Source: Bacteroidales bacterium (GTDB lineage Bacteria > Bacteroidota > Bacteroidia > Bacteroidales > UBA7960). Taken from it: 35,414 nt of DNA. Below the pieces are notes generated by a model. That model saw only the letters and a list, made by a program, of their open reading frames with translations. It made no database searches and had not been told where the DNA came from. The position numbers were made by a program, and so were the translations under genes. Positions 7,260 through 17,500 of this stretch are shown here, in pieces (within the stretch, counting starts at the first letter, position 1; every line of letters starts with the position of its first letter). The DNA lies in the NCBI GenBank assembly GCA_003567205.1, contig PXAA01000114.1, positions 1 through 35,414 of the forward strand, read 5' to 3'.

Positions 7260-10153
7260 ATTGTGCGTATTTCGCAGATAATAAGCGAGCCTGGATTATT
7301 TGGTTTTTGCTGCTGGTGCTGATCGGTCCGTTGCAGGGCGGCGGATACCGGGGGGGTGATTTGTCAAAAACCGTTGACAACCCTTATGTTTTGCCCGGCC
7401 ACATTCTTTTTAAACTCATTCCGGAGGCCGATGGAACAGTAGAGGGCTCCGGGGAGATACCCCCGGCCATCGCATCTGTATTAAATTTCAAAAACGCAGG
7501 CCTTCCTTACCGGGTTTTTCCCCATCATGAGCCTCCGGCAGAGAAATATCATTCTTCGGGCAAGGCGCTGGCTGATCTTTCGCGTATTTATGAGGTGGTG
7601 ATTGAAGACCATGGCCGTATACTGGAAACCATGCAGGCCCTTGCAAGCACCGGTCTTACGGAATATGTGCAGCCCCGCTATTTGCCTGAATCTCTCTGGA
7701 TCGAAGAACAACAGCTAAAAACCGGATATTTTCCGAATGATCCCCTGCTTGAAGAACAATACCATCTTGAAAGCATTTCTGCTTTTCAGGCATGGGCCAT
7801 ATCACAGGGCGATACCAATACGGTAATCAGTATAGTGGATACAGGGGTGGATTTATATCATCCGGACCTGGTGGATGCCATCAAATACAATTATGGTGAT
7901 CCCATCAATGGAGAAGATTCAGACAATGATGGTTATGTGGACAATTTTTACGGTTGGGATCTTGGCGAAGGCAACAATGACCCCACATTCAATAAATCTG
8001 CCCACGGATTACATGTTTCAGGCATTGCAGCAGCAACGACTGACAATAATGAGGGAATTGCCGGTGTGGGTTTCAAGTCAAAGTTTCTTCCCGTAAAAAT
8101 TGATGATGAATTCGGCCGGCTTGTAAAGGCCTATGAAGGAATTGTTTATTCGGCCGATCAGGGGGTTGCCGTGATCAATTGCTCCTGGGGGAGTCATTTC
8201 AATTCCGGCCCTTTCGGACAGGATATCATTGATTATGCTGTACTGAACAAGGATGTGGTGGTGGTGGCGGGAGCAGGGAATGCCAATACACCGGAACCTT
8301 TTTATCCTGCTTCTTTTGAGCATGTGCTGGGGGTGGCCGCCACCGACAGCCTCGACTGCAAAACCGGCTTTTCTACCTATGGGGTTTTTGTGGACATAGC
8401 TGCGCCTGGAACCGGCATTTTATCCACCTGGGTCAATGACTCCTATCTGTTTTCAGGCGGAACCTCGATGTCTTCGCCTATTGTAGCCGGAGCTGCCGCC
8501 ATCCTCAGGTCGCACTTCCCTTCAATGGACGCCCTTCAGATCGGGGCCATGCTGAAAATGACCGCCGACCCCATTTACCATGTTGAAGGAAACGAAGCAT
8601 ATGCCGGAATGCTTGGCCACGGGCGCCTGAACCTGTACAGGGCGCTGACTGAAACCCACTGGCCTTATATCCGGATCGCTTCACACCTGACCGGCGAAGA
8701 AGTATTTTCAGCGGCCAGACCTGGAGATACCGTAATGCTGCAGATGGAGTTCCAGAACCTGTTGGCACCCGCCCATGGTGTTACAGCCGTGCTAAGCACC
8801 TCTTCCGGAATGCTTGACATTTTGACAGACAGTATTTTTATGGGGGACATTGACAGCTTTCAATCGGCCAATAATACCGGAAACCCCTTCATTGTCCGGT
8901 TATTACCCGATATCCCCCTAAACCATGAGGTTTTTTTCACTGTTACATTTTATGATGAATCACAGAAAAGAATTGGCCGGCAGTCATTTCGCCGTTTTCT
9001 GAACCTGGATTATGTTGACGTTTATGCGGGCTCCATTACCACGACCATATCCCGAAGGGGTGCGATCGGGTTCAATTATCCGGATTACAGCCTGGGGAAA
9101 GGACTGACCTTTCATGACGGTTACACCGTTCTGAAATCTGGTGGCCTGTTGCTTGCAAACAGCGCAAACAATGTGGTGGACAATGTTTACGGGGCCACCC
9201 CGGGAAGCTTCAGTGAAACCCTCGAGCCGGAGGTTCTTCCGCTGCTGCATACAGATCATCCGCTGGCCCCCATCCGGGTTTCAGGCAAATTGCGTGACCA
9301 ATTCCCTGAAGGATATCCTCCCCTGAACGTGGAAATTGATTACAATGTCTTTTTCTGGGATTCATCGCCCGCAGAAGACTTTTTCATAATACAATACCAT
9401 GTTGTCAACCATTCGGATATTGTTTACCAGGACCTTTTTGCCGGCTTTTTTGCCGACTGGGTGCTGCGAAACAACAAGCTTCACCGGGCAACCTTTGATG
9501 CACCGGACAGGCTGGCTTATTCTTATTCTTCCGGTAGCGGTCATTATGCAGGGATCCAGCTATTGTCGGAGGGACCGGGAATACGTCATTATGCTTTCGA
9601 TAACCAGGGCGCTGATGGGAGTATGCATATTCAGGACGGCTTCTCGGATTTTCAAAAATACTATGCCCTTACTTCCAATCGCTTGTATGCAGGGCATTAC
9701 CAGGCCGACAATGATATTTCCTCCTTGCTCAGCAGTGGTCCCCATAAGCTGACTCCCGGCGATACCCTTACGATTGGTTTTGCCATCCATCTGGCAAATC
9801 GTTTTGACGATATGCTGGAAAATTCTGCTAAGGCCATAACATACTATCAGGCGCTGTCAGATATTGAAACAAGCCTTCCTTCTGTGGCCGCTCCATGTCC
9901 TGAACCCATATATGCCTACCCCAACCCATTCACAAACCGGCTGACGGTCAGGGTCCGCCCCGGATTGCTCGCTCCGCACATTTTGAGCCTGACAGATGTT
10001 TACGGCCGTTTGGTCTGGCAATATCCTGCCGGTTCTTTGCTGAACGCGGAAACCACATTGAATGCAGGAATTGAAGGGCTGCTTCCCGGAATCTATATTT
10101 TACGCCTGTACGGCCCTGAGGTTGATGCCGCCATACGTATTATCAAATGGTAA
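7256..10153 (+). CDS. Subtilisin-like (S8) serine peptidase with T9SS C-terminal sorting domain
   Basis: The ATG at 7256 overlaps the previous stop codon (ATGA) and is preferred to a TTG three codons earlier. The product has 965 residues. A hydrophobic signal (about 12-25) is followed by a prodomain-like region to about 165. The catalytic domain has Asp195 in SIVDTGVDLYHPDL, His250 in SAHGLHVSGI (Leu replaces the usual Thr of HGTHV), oxyanion Asn342 in AGAGN, and Ser404 in GGTSMSSPIVAGA. Beta-rich regions fill about 430-870. The last 75 or so residues start YAYPNPFTNRLTV and end in a strand-rich motif (GIYILRL then IRIIKW), the type A sorting domain for export through T9SS to the cell surface. 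Probably a secreted or surface protease for polypeptide degradation. Coupling to the HsdR_N-like gene is likely only transcriptional convenience. Confidence 0.93.
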   Translation: MNCAYFADNKRAWIIWFLLLVLIGPLQGGGYRGGDLSKTVDNPYVLPGHILFKLIPEADGTVEGSGEIPPAIASVLNFKNAGLPYRVFPHHEPPAEKYHSSGKALADLSRIYEVVIEDHGRILETMQALASTGLTEYVQPRYLPESLWIEEQQLKTGYFPNDPLLEEQYHLESISAFQAWAISQGDTNTVISIVDTGVDLYHPDLVDAIKYNYGDPINGEDSDNDGYVDNFYGWDLGEGNNDPTFNKSAHGLHVSGIAAATTDNNEGIAGVGFKSKFLPVKIDDEFGRLVKAYEGIVYSADQGVAVINCSWGSHFNSGPFGQDIIDYAVLNKDVVVVAGAGNANTPEPFYPASFEHVLGVAATDSLDCKTGFSTYGVFVDIAAPGTGILSTWVNDSYLFSGGTSMSSPIVAGAAAILRSHFPSMDALQIGAMLKMTADPIYHVEGNEAYAGMLGHGRLNLYRALTETHWPYIRIASHLTGEEVFSAARPGDTVMLQMEFQNLLAPAHGVTAVLSTSSGMLDILTDSIFMGDIDSFQSANNTGNPFIVRLLPDIPLNHEVFFTVTFYDESQKRIGRQSFRRFLNLDYVDVYAGSITTTISRRGAIGFNYPDYSLGKGLTFHDGYTVLKSGGLLLANSANNVVDNVYGATPGSFSETLEPEVLPLLHTDHPLAPIRVSGKLRDQFPEGYPPLNVEIDYNVFFWDSSPAEDFFIIQYHVVNHSDIVYQDLFAGFFADWVLRNNKLHRATFDAPDRLAYSYSSGSGHYAGIQLLSEGPGIRHYAFDNQGADGSMHIQDGFSDFQKYYALTSNRLYAGHYQADNDISSLLSSGPHKLTPGDTLTIGFAIHLANRFDDMLENSAKAITYYQALSDIETSLPSVAAPCPEPIYAYPNPFTNRLTVRVRPGLLAPHILSLTDVYGRLVWQYPAGSLLNAETTLNAGIEGLLPGIYILRLYGPEVDAAIRIIKW

Positions 10154-10188
10154 AGCAACCCCCGGTTCAGATGATTAAATGAAATATG

Positions 10189-10196
10189 TAAATTTG
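10189..10196 (+). promoter_or_regulatory. Likely -7 element for the CcmF-type gene
   Basis: TAAATTTG is a full TAnnTTTG match, ending 22 bases before the ATG at 10219. A TTC (rather than TTG) lies about 20 bases upstream, so the -33 half is imperfect. It probably drives the CcmF, DUF2520, KdsC, Maf series. Confidence 0.4.
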
Positions 10197-10218
10197 TTAC
10201 AAATTACGAAACAATACG

Positions 10219-12603
10219 ATGAATATACAATATGTTGGTGAGCATCTGTTTTGGGGTTACACTGGTCGTTTTACCCTGTTTGTAGCCTTTTTCTCTGCCA
10301 TATTTGCTGCCTTTGCATATTACAGGGCTTCTGCCACCGGGCGTTTGGATTATCGCCAGTGGAGAAGCTGGGGGCGAAAGGCTTTCAGGCTTCATTCACT
10401 CATGGTAGGTCTCGCCTCTGTTGTGTTGCTGTATATCCTGCTCAGCCGTTTCTATGAGTACCGCTATGTTTGGATACATATGGAGAATAGCTTGTCTCTG
10501 GGATATCGCATCGCCAGTTTCTGGGCAGGCCAGGAGGGCAGCCTGTTGTTCTGGGCCCTTTGCCAGGCAGTTTTCGGCCTGTTGCTGATACGCTACGCCC
10601 GGCAGTGGGAGATGCAGGCCATGACCATATTTTCGGTTTCACAGGTCTTCATGATCAGCATGTTGCTGGGATTACGTTTCGGAAACACGGCCATCGGGTT
10701 GGACCCATTCCTCTTATTGAGGATGGCCACTGAAAACCTCGACAACCATTTTTTCCATAATCCCGATTACCTTGCCCTGATCACTGATGGCAATGGTCTG
10801 AACCCATTGCTCCGTAACTTCTGGATGCTGTCGCACCCCCCGGTCACTTTTATTGGTTATGCCGCCGTACTGGTCCCTTTTTGCTATGCCGTTGCGGGTT
10901 TGTGGCGGGGTAAATTCCATGACTGGATCCGGCCTGCATTGCCATGGACCATCCTCGGTGTCTTTTTTCTTGGCGCAGGCATATTGCTTGGGGGTGTATG
11001 GGCATATGAGTCACTGACATTTGGTGGTTTCTGGGCATGGGACCCCATTGAAAATGCTTCGCTGGTCCCCTGGTTGATCCTGGTGGCCGGGCTGCATATT
11101 ATGTTTGTATCCCAAAAGAAAAGGCATAGTTATGCCCCCGCCTTTCTGTTTGTGATCCTGGCCTTTGTTTTTGTGATTTATGCCACTTATCTGACCCGCA
11201 GCGGGGTCCTTTCAGATACTTCCGTGCATTCTTTTGGGAGCGATGGCATGGGTAATCATATTCTTTTTTATTTGTTCACTTTTCTGATCATTGGGTTGGT
11301 GTTGCTTTTTAAAATGTACAGACGCCTACCTTCGAAAGATGGCGAACAAATGTTTACGCGCGATTTCTGGCTCTTTGTGGCTGCCCTTGTTTTGGTGCTT
11401 TCGGCATTTCAGATTATTTTCAGCACCTCCATACCGGTTTTTAACAAGTTGCTCGGCACACAGCTGGCACCCCCCGCCAATGTGGTGGCTTACTACAATA
11501 AATGGCAACTCCCTTTTGCGGTGGCCATTGCCCTGGTGATGGGATTTACCCATTTTATTCGCTGGGGCAGTAACGATTTGAAAACTTTTATGTTGCGAAT
11601 CAGTTTTTCACTTGCCCTGGCGCTTATTGCCACCCTGTTGATAGCCTTATTGTATGGTATTGCCGGAATTGGACATATCCTGATGCTTTTTGCCGCATTG
11701 TTTGCTTTGTTTTCTTCGCTGGACATGCTGTTTCGTTTTCGAAAACAACTGCTTGGTACCGGCGGGGCTGTATCGCACCTGGGTATTGCCCTGTTCTTGC
11801 TGGCTATCTTGCTTACATTCTCAAAAAAAACCATCATTTCAGAAAACACCTCTGGTTTTTTTCTGGGAGAACACTTCAAAGAGACCGAAAACCTTTTGTT
11901 GATCAAAGGCGATATATTGCCAATGGGAGAATATTATGTAAGCTATGCAGGCAGGCGTTTCGACGGGGAACGTTTCCATTACCAGGTCGATTTCCTGAAG
12001 AAAAACCAGAAGGGCGAATATTTCAAGGCATTCAGTTCATTCCCTTCTGTTCTGCTTAACGAGCGCATGGGCAATGTATATGAACCTTATGCAAAGGTCT
12101 TTCCGTTAAGGGATATATTCACGTATGTAACTTTTGCCGACCTGAGCCAGGAAACGGATGCAGACCCCTTTACCCAGGTTGATGCGTTTTCCATTGCTGT
12201 TGGGGACACGGTATTGCTCGACAATAACCAATTGATATTTAAAGATATTACAACAGAGACCCTGACAGACTGGGAACATGATAATAATGTCAGGATCGTG
12301 GCGGTTATGGAACTGAAGACCCATTTCGGGATAAACTATCCGGTGGAACCGGCTTTTATCTTTGCCGATGGTGCGGTTATCCATCAGGATCACCTGGTGC
12401 GGGAAATGAATGTAAAATTCCGTTTTCTTCGTCTTGATGATGAGCCATATACCATTGATCTTGCTCTATATGAAGAAGAACCTGAGTTTATCATTATCAA
12501 GACAGTGATCTTCCCCATGATCAATTTGTTATGGTTTAGCATCGTGATCCTGCTCATTGGTTTATGGATCTCTTTTAACAGCAGGAAGAATGCCGTGCGT
12601 TGA
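10219..12603 (+). CDS. ccmF: Cytochrome c assembly protein, CcmF/CcsA type (heme lyase subunit)
   Basis: A 794-residue polytopic inner-membrane protein with about 14-15 hydrophobic segments. The tryptophan-rich heme-handling motif is at about 269-286 (GGFWAWDPIENASLVPWL), with flanking periplasmic histidines such as the one in MLSHPP (206) and another after the motif (about 293). Residues 100-112 (SFWAGQEGSLLFW) are the other conserved CcmF block. The C-terminal 230 residues form a soluble periplasmic domain (about 545-765) before a last membrane helix, as in CcmF. It would attach heme to apocytochromes c, implying respiratory c-type cytochromes. CcmE and CcmH are not in the window. Length is longer than the usual proteobacterial CcmF of about 650. 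Confidence 0.88.
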   Translation: MNIQYVGEHLFWGYTGRFTLFVAFFSAIFAAFAYYRASATGRLDYRQWRSWGRKAFRLHSLMVGLASVVLLYILLSRFYEYRYVWIHMENSLSLGYRIASFWAGQEGSLLFWALCQAVFGLLLIRYARQWEMQAMTIFSVSQVFMISMLLGLRFGNTAIGLDPFLLLRMATENLDNHFFHNPDYLALITDGNGLNPLLRNFWMLSHPPVTFIGYAAVLVPFCYAVAGLWRGKFHDWIRPALPWTILGVFFLGAGILLGGVWAYESLTFGGFWAWDPIENASLVPWLILVAGLHIMFVSQKKRHSYAPAFLFVILAFVFVIYATYLTRSGVLSDTSVHSFGSDGMGNHILFYLFTFLIIGLVLLFKMYRRLPSKDGEQMFTRDFWLFVAALVLVLSAFQIIFSTSIPVFNKLLGTQLAPPANVVAYYNKWQLPFAVAIALVMGFTHFIRWGSNDLKTFMLRISFSLALALIATLLIALLYGIAGIGHILMLFAALFALFSSLDMLFRFRKQLLGTGGAVSHLGIALFLLAILLTFSKKTIISENTSGFFLGEHFKETENLLLIKGDILPMGEYYVSYAGRRFDGERFHYQVDFLKKNQKGEYFKAFSSFPSVLLNERMGNVYEPYAKVFPLRDIFTYVTFADLSQETDADPFTQVDAFSIAVGDTVLLDNNQLIFKDITTETLTDWEHDNNVRIVAVMELKTHFGINYPVEPAFIFADGAVIHQDHLVREMNVKFRFLRLDDEPYTIDLALYEEEPEFIIIKTVIFPMINLLWFSIVILLIGLWISFNSRKNAVR

Positions 12604-12644
12604 GCAGGGCCGGAGAGGCGGACAGACTAAATAAGGGATTAACA

Positions 12645-13424
12645 ATGGAGATGATCGAAAAAATTATACTATTGGGTGCGGGCAATGTGGCCACGCACCT
12701 GGGTATGGCTTTTCAGCGTGCGGGCTACAGTGTTTTACAGGTCTATAGCCGGGAGTCTTTTTCTGCGGAATCCCTGGCGGGAAAACTGGGCTGTGCTTCT
12801 GCTGGCAGGATGGAATCCATCTCTCAGGAAGCAGACTTGTATGTAATTGCTGTTACTGATGATGCCATTGCCAGTGTGGCGGTGCGTTTCCCACATAAGG
12901 ACAAGCTTTTGGTGCATACTTCAGGCACATCCCCCATGGATGTGTTAAAAGCGGGAAGCAATCGGATCGGTGTATTGTATCCCCTGCAAACATTTACCAA
13001 AGAAGTGGCTGTTGATTTCAGCACAGTCCCTATATGCCTGGAATCATACCGATCCGCAGATGATGACCGCATGGAGGCCTTTGCCCGGTCGCTCAGTAAA
13101 ACGGTGGTATGGATCCCGTCGGATCAGCGGCGAATTTTGCATGTGGCGGCTGTATTTGCCTGCAATTTTGTAAACCATATGTACGCCATGGCAGCCGGTA
13201 TCCTGGAAGAAAATGAACTTGGATTCGAGTTGTTGAGGCCCCTGATCGGGGAAACAGCCCGGAAAGTCATGGAAGGAGATCCGCGCGAAATGCAAACGGG
13301 CCCGGCCCGGCGGAATAACAAGAGTATCCTGGAAGAACACCGGAAGATGTTGTCAGCCAACCCTGACTACTGCAAAATATATACTTTTATCAGTGAAAGT
13401 ATACGAAAAACATATAATCCCTGA
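12645..13424 (+). CDS. Rossmann-fold and DUF2520-domain protein
   Basis: The ATG at 12645 (MEMIEKIILLGAGNVATHL) is chosen because the nucleotide-binding strand-loop-helix GAGNVA starts a few residues later; the frame is open from a TTG at 12600 overlapping the previous gene. The 259-residue product has an N-terminal NAD(P)-binding Rossmann domain with ITDDAIA-like VTDDAIASVA and VHTSGTSPMDVL, then the all-helical DUF2520 domain containing VFACNFVNHMYA and LRPLIGETARKV. The build resembles F420/NADP oxidoreductases and pyrroline-5-carboxylate reductases, but its substrate is unknown. It sits 26 bases before KdsC in a grouping common in Bacteroidota. Confidence 0.88.
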   Translation: MEMIEKIILLGAGNVATHLGMAFQRAGYSVLQVYSRESFSAESLAGKLGCASAGRMESISQEADLYVIAVTDDAIASVAVRFPHKDKLLVHTSGTSPMDVLKAGSNRIGVLYPLQTFTKEVAVDFSTVPICLESYRSADDDRMEAFARSLSKTVVWIPSDQRRILHVAAVFACNFVNHMYAMAAGILEENELGFELLRPLIGETARKVMEGDPREMQTGPARRNNKSILEEHRKMLSANPDYCKIYTFISESIRKTYNP

Positions 13425-13450
13425 TTGATACAATAAAAACTTACTTGCTT

Positions 13451-13972
13451 ATGACAAATTTTAAACAACTCCTTTCGAACATCAACACCTTTATTTTTGA
13501 TGTGGATGGAGTGATGACCAGCGGCATCGTTTTACTGAGTCCGGGCGGGGAGATGCTCCGCAGCATGAATGTAAAAGATGGTTATGCGTTGCAACTGGCA
13601 GTCAGAAAATCCTATCGCATAATCATAATTTCCGGCGGCAGTTGTGAATCTGTCAGGCATCGCTTTCAACTTCTGGGTATTGATGATGTGTATCTTGGCG
13701 TGGGAAACAAACTGAAGCTGTTTGAAAAATTATTGGCAGATAACCAGTTGGATGCCAAACAGGTTTTGTATATGGGGGATGACATCCCGGATTATAAAGT
13801 CATGAAGAAAGCAGGTGTGCCTGCCTGTCCGGCAGATGCCGTTGAGGAGATCAAAGCCATTTCAAAATATATCTCGTCTTTCGAAGGCGGAAAAGGCTGT
13901 GTACGTGATGTATTAGAGCAAGTGATGAAAGTCCATGGCACATGGTTTGATGACGATGGCTTTCACTGGTAA
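13451..13972 (+). CDS. kdsC: KdsC-like HAD phosphatase (3-deoxy-D-manno-octulosonate-8-phosphate phosphatase)
   Basis: A 173-residue cytoplasmic HAD enzyme from the ATG at 13451; a TTG two codons earlier is unlikely. The nucleophile motif is FDVDGVMTSG with Asp17 and Asp19, motif II is the Ser of IIISGG, and motif IV is MGDDIPDYKVM. The absence of a large cap domain and the VKDGYAL stretch match tetrameric KdsC (HAD-IIIA). It converts KDO-8-phosphate to KDO for lipid A inner core, consistent with lpxB elsewhere in the window. The Maf gene follows 12 bases later. Confidence 0.88.
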   Translation: MTNFKQLLSNINTFIFDVDGVMTSGIVLLSPGGEMLRSMNVKDGYALQLAVRKSYRIIIISGGSCESVRHRFQLLGIDDVYLGVGNKLKLFEKLLADNQLDAKQVLYMGDDIPDYKVMKKAGVPACPADAVEEIKAISKYISSFEGGKGCVRDVLEQVMKVHGTWFDDDGFHW

Positions 13973-13984
13973 TAGAAATCTTGT

Positions 13985-14578
13985 ATGAACTGTCTGGAAT
14001 CTTTTAAAGAATACGATATCATCCTGGCTTCCCATTCTCCCCGCCGCAAAGCATTGATGGAAGGTGCCGGCATCCCTTTTCGCATACTGGTCAGGCCTAC
14101 CTCCGAGTTATTTCCTGAGAACATGCCGCCTGCCGGGGTGGTGGCGCATTTGTGCCGCGGGAAAGCCAGCTGCTTTGAGGATGAACTGAAAAAGCCAGGG
14201 GTGGTAGTGATTACAGCCGATACCATTGTGGTGCACCGCGATAAGATCATAAACAAACCGGCCGGTGCCGAAGAGGCCTTTGATATGTTGTCGGAATTGT
14301 CGGGAAGTACCCATGAGGTGTATACCGGGGTATGTATCCGGCGCCAGCAAGAAGAAAGAGTGTTTCATGACCATTCACTGGTAAGTTTCCGCACATTGAC
14401 ATATGATGAGATTTGGTATTATATCAATAATTATTCGCCCTTTGACAAGGCTGGCGCCTATGGTATCCAGGAATGGATCGGTTATATTGGTGTTGCGGAA
14501 ATCCGGGGTTCCTACCACAATGTGATGGGATTGCCGGTGCATAAGGTATATGAAACATTAAAGAAGATGTTGTGTTAA
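13985..14578 (+). CDS. maf: Maf-like nucleoside triphosphate pyrophosphatase
   Basis: A 197-residue protein with the Maf signatures ILASHSPRRKALM near the N-terminus, TADTIVV (catalytic Asp region), INKP, and DKAGAYGIQEW in the second half. Maf proteins hydrolyse non-canonical or canonical nucleoside triphosphates such as dTTP, UTP or modified bases to limit misincorporation. It ends the DUF2520, KdsC, Maf cluster; its stop codon overlaps the GTG start of the first CotH gene by 7 bases. Confidence 0.92.
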   Translation: MNCLESFKEYDIILASHSPRRKALMEGAGIPFRILVRPTSELFPENMPPAGVVAHLCRGKASCFEDELKKPGVVVITADTIVVHRDKIINKPAGAEEAFDMLSELSGSTHEVYTGVCIRRQQEERVFHDHSLVSFRTLTYDEIWYYINNYSPFDKAGAYGIQEWIGYIGVAEIRGSYHNVMGLPVHKVYETLKKMLC

Positions 14579-17500
14579 GGGAGCTATGGATTTGGTGGTG
14601 GCGGTTCCTGCTGCTTTTGGGTCTGGTGATCATTGCTTCGCCGGAGGTTTGTGCACAGCATGTTGTCATTAACGAGGTGATGGCTTCAAATGCCACCACC
14701 ATTGCCGATGAGGACGGTGATTTTGAAGACTGGATTGAGCTATACAATGCGGGCGGGGATGCTGTTAATCTTTTAGGATACGGGCTTTCGGACGATTACG
14801 GGAACCCATATCGCTGGGTAATCCCCAATATCACCATCCAGCCGGGCGAGTTCCTGCTGATCTGGGCTTCCGGAAAAAACCGAAGTAACCCGGCAAATCC
14901 CATGCATACCAATTTCAGTATCAGTGCAGCCGGGGAGGAGGTGCTGATCACTCATCCCGACGGAACCCGCATCGACGAACTGGGCCCCATCCCCATTCCC
15001 ACAGATATTTCCTATGGACGGAAGCCCGATGGCGGGGGTAAGTGGTTTTTTTTCGCTGAACCCACACCTGGTGCACCAAATACCACTGATGGTTCCGAAG
15101 GCATCCTGGAAGCACCGGTTTTTTCAGCAACAGGCGGTTTTTACACCAGTGGACTGCAGGTGGTTATCAATCATCCCGATCCGGACGCAACCATTGTATA
15201 TACCAGGGATGGTTCAGAACCCTGTATCCAGAATCTGCCGGGAACATTTTACCAATATAAGAACGACTATCCTTTTAATCCTGGTGACCCTTTTGGTGAA
15301 TTCCTCGAACATACTTTCATATCTGAGATATATTCGGAAGAGATTGCGATTGAAGACCGCACACAGGATCCGGACAAGCTGACCCGTATGTCGGCGACCG
15401 TACACACGCCGGATTATATGCCTGACGATCCGGTGTATAAAGGTACGGTGATCAGGGCCCGCGCCTTCAAAGATGGTTTTTTGCCCAGCAATACCATAAG
15501 CCACAGTTATTTTATCACTCCGGAAGGCCACACACGTTTCAGTTTGCCTGTGATTGCTGTCAGTGTTCAGGAAAATTACCTGTTTGATTATCACAACGGG
15601 ATCTATACGCCGGGTGTGGATGCCGATCAGTGGCGTATTGATAACCCCGGCGAGGAGTTTGCCTGGCCATTTGCCGGCAACTTCCATCGCCGGGGGGTTG
15701 AGTGGGAGTATCCTGCTCATATTGAATTGTTTGATCAATCTGACAAAGAAAGGGTACTTGCCCAGGATATCGGCATTCGCATACACGGGGGTGCGACCCG
15801 CTCTTTTCCTATGAAATCGCTTCGCCTTTATGCCCGCAATCGTTACGGGAACTCCCATCTAAACCATGCATTTTTTGGCATGCAACCCCAGGCATACAAA
15901 CGTCTGATATTGCGAAATTCCGGAAATGATTTTCCGACCGATATCTGGCGGCCCGACTTTACCTCACGAACCATGTTCCGCGATGCTGCTATTCAACATA
16001 TTTTGCAGCACATGCGTTTCGATACCCAGGCCTATCGCCCGGCCATTTTGTTTCTCAACGGCGAATACTGGGGACTGCAGAATATCCGGGAACGTTATGA
16101 CAAACATTATCTGCATCGTAAATATGGTGTGGATGAAGAAAATATTGATATGCTCACCGGAAAGGATGAGGTGCAGGAGGGCGATAACCTGCACTACAAG
16201 GCCACCATCGAATACATCGAAACACATGGTGTGGAAAACGATGTGCACTATGCATGGGTGCTGACGCGCATTGATGAGCAGAACTTCATGGATTATCAGA
16301 TAGCAAACATCTTTGCTGATAATACCGATTGGCCGGGGAACAACATCGACTTCTGGCGACTACGCACCAGCGCATTTACCCCCGGCGTACCTTACGGGCA
16401 TGATGGCCGGTGGCGTTGGCTGCTTTTTGATATGGATTTTGGCTTTGGCCTTGTTAACCTTACAGGTGGTAACCAGACTTATAAACATAACACCCTGGAC
16501 TTTGCCACCACTGAAGCAGGATCAGAATGGCCAAATCCACCCTGGTCAACCTTCCTGCTCAGGAGTATGCTGAAAAACGAAACATTCCGGCACCAGTTTA
16601 TCAACCGCTTTGCTGACCAGTTAAATACTGCCTTTCTGCCCGAAAGGGCAAAGGGTGTTATACAGGAGATGCAAGAGGCCATTGCCCCTGAAATAGAGGA
16701 ACACTATAGGCGCTGGGGTTATCCTGAAGCTTATGAGCAGTGGCTTGGGCATGTGGAAGTAATGATTGAATTTGCAGAAAAACGGCCCTACCATCAAAGG
16801 CAACATATCCTTCAGCATTTTGACCTGGATGGTTTATACCGGTTGTCCCTCGATGTGTCTAACCAGCTGATGGGTCATATCCGGGTCAATACTGTGGATA
16901 TTGAATCAAATACACCCGGCGTGGCTGAATATCCTTATCCCTGGCTGGGCAGATATTTTGTGGGAGTCCCGGTCAAAGTAAGTGCCATCGCGGCCCCGGG
17001 ATTTGTGTTTTCACACTGGGAAGGTGCTTCCGGTTCAAGCGAACCAAACCTGTTACTTGATATAAACCAGGATACTCAACTGTCAGCTCACTTTATGAAA
17101 ATTGACACCCCGGTGCTGATCCATTACTGGCTATTTGATACAAGCATACCCAACGATACGCCTTTAATGACACTGGATGCTTTTTACGGTGCCCTGGATG
17201 GCGGGATGATTGAATACCACAGCGCACTCGAAGGCTATCCTTTTGATCCATCCCATCCCATGTGGCGCAAGGCTTCCATGGAAAGGCGTAACCAGCCGAC
17301 AGCCATCAATTATCGTCCGGAAGGCAATCATGGCATTCCCTATCATCAGGCCAATATGCGGGGTTTACAGATCAGGCAGCCCTTTGCCGATAATGGCAGG
17401 GAAAATACCATGATCCTGCATATGCCCACCACGGGTTTCACCGACATCATACTACGTTTTGCGGCCAGGGATGAAGGGGCTGCCGAAACCCTCCTTATCG

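Noticed and set aside
7256-10153. Subtilase as the activating protease for the gasdermin-like protein
   Set aside because: It lies more than 4 kb away with other operons between, and its signal peptide and T9SS tail send it outside the cell, whereas gasdermin proteases are cytoplasmic and adjacent.
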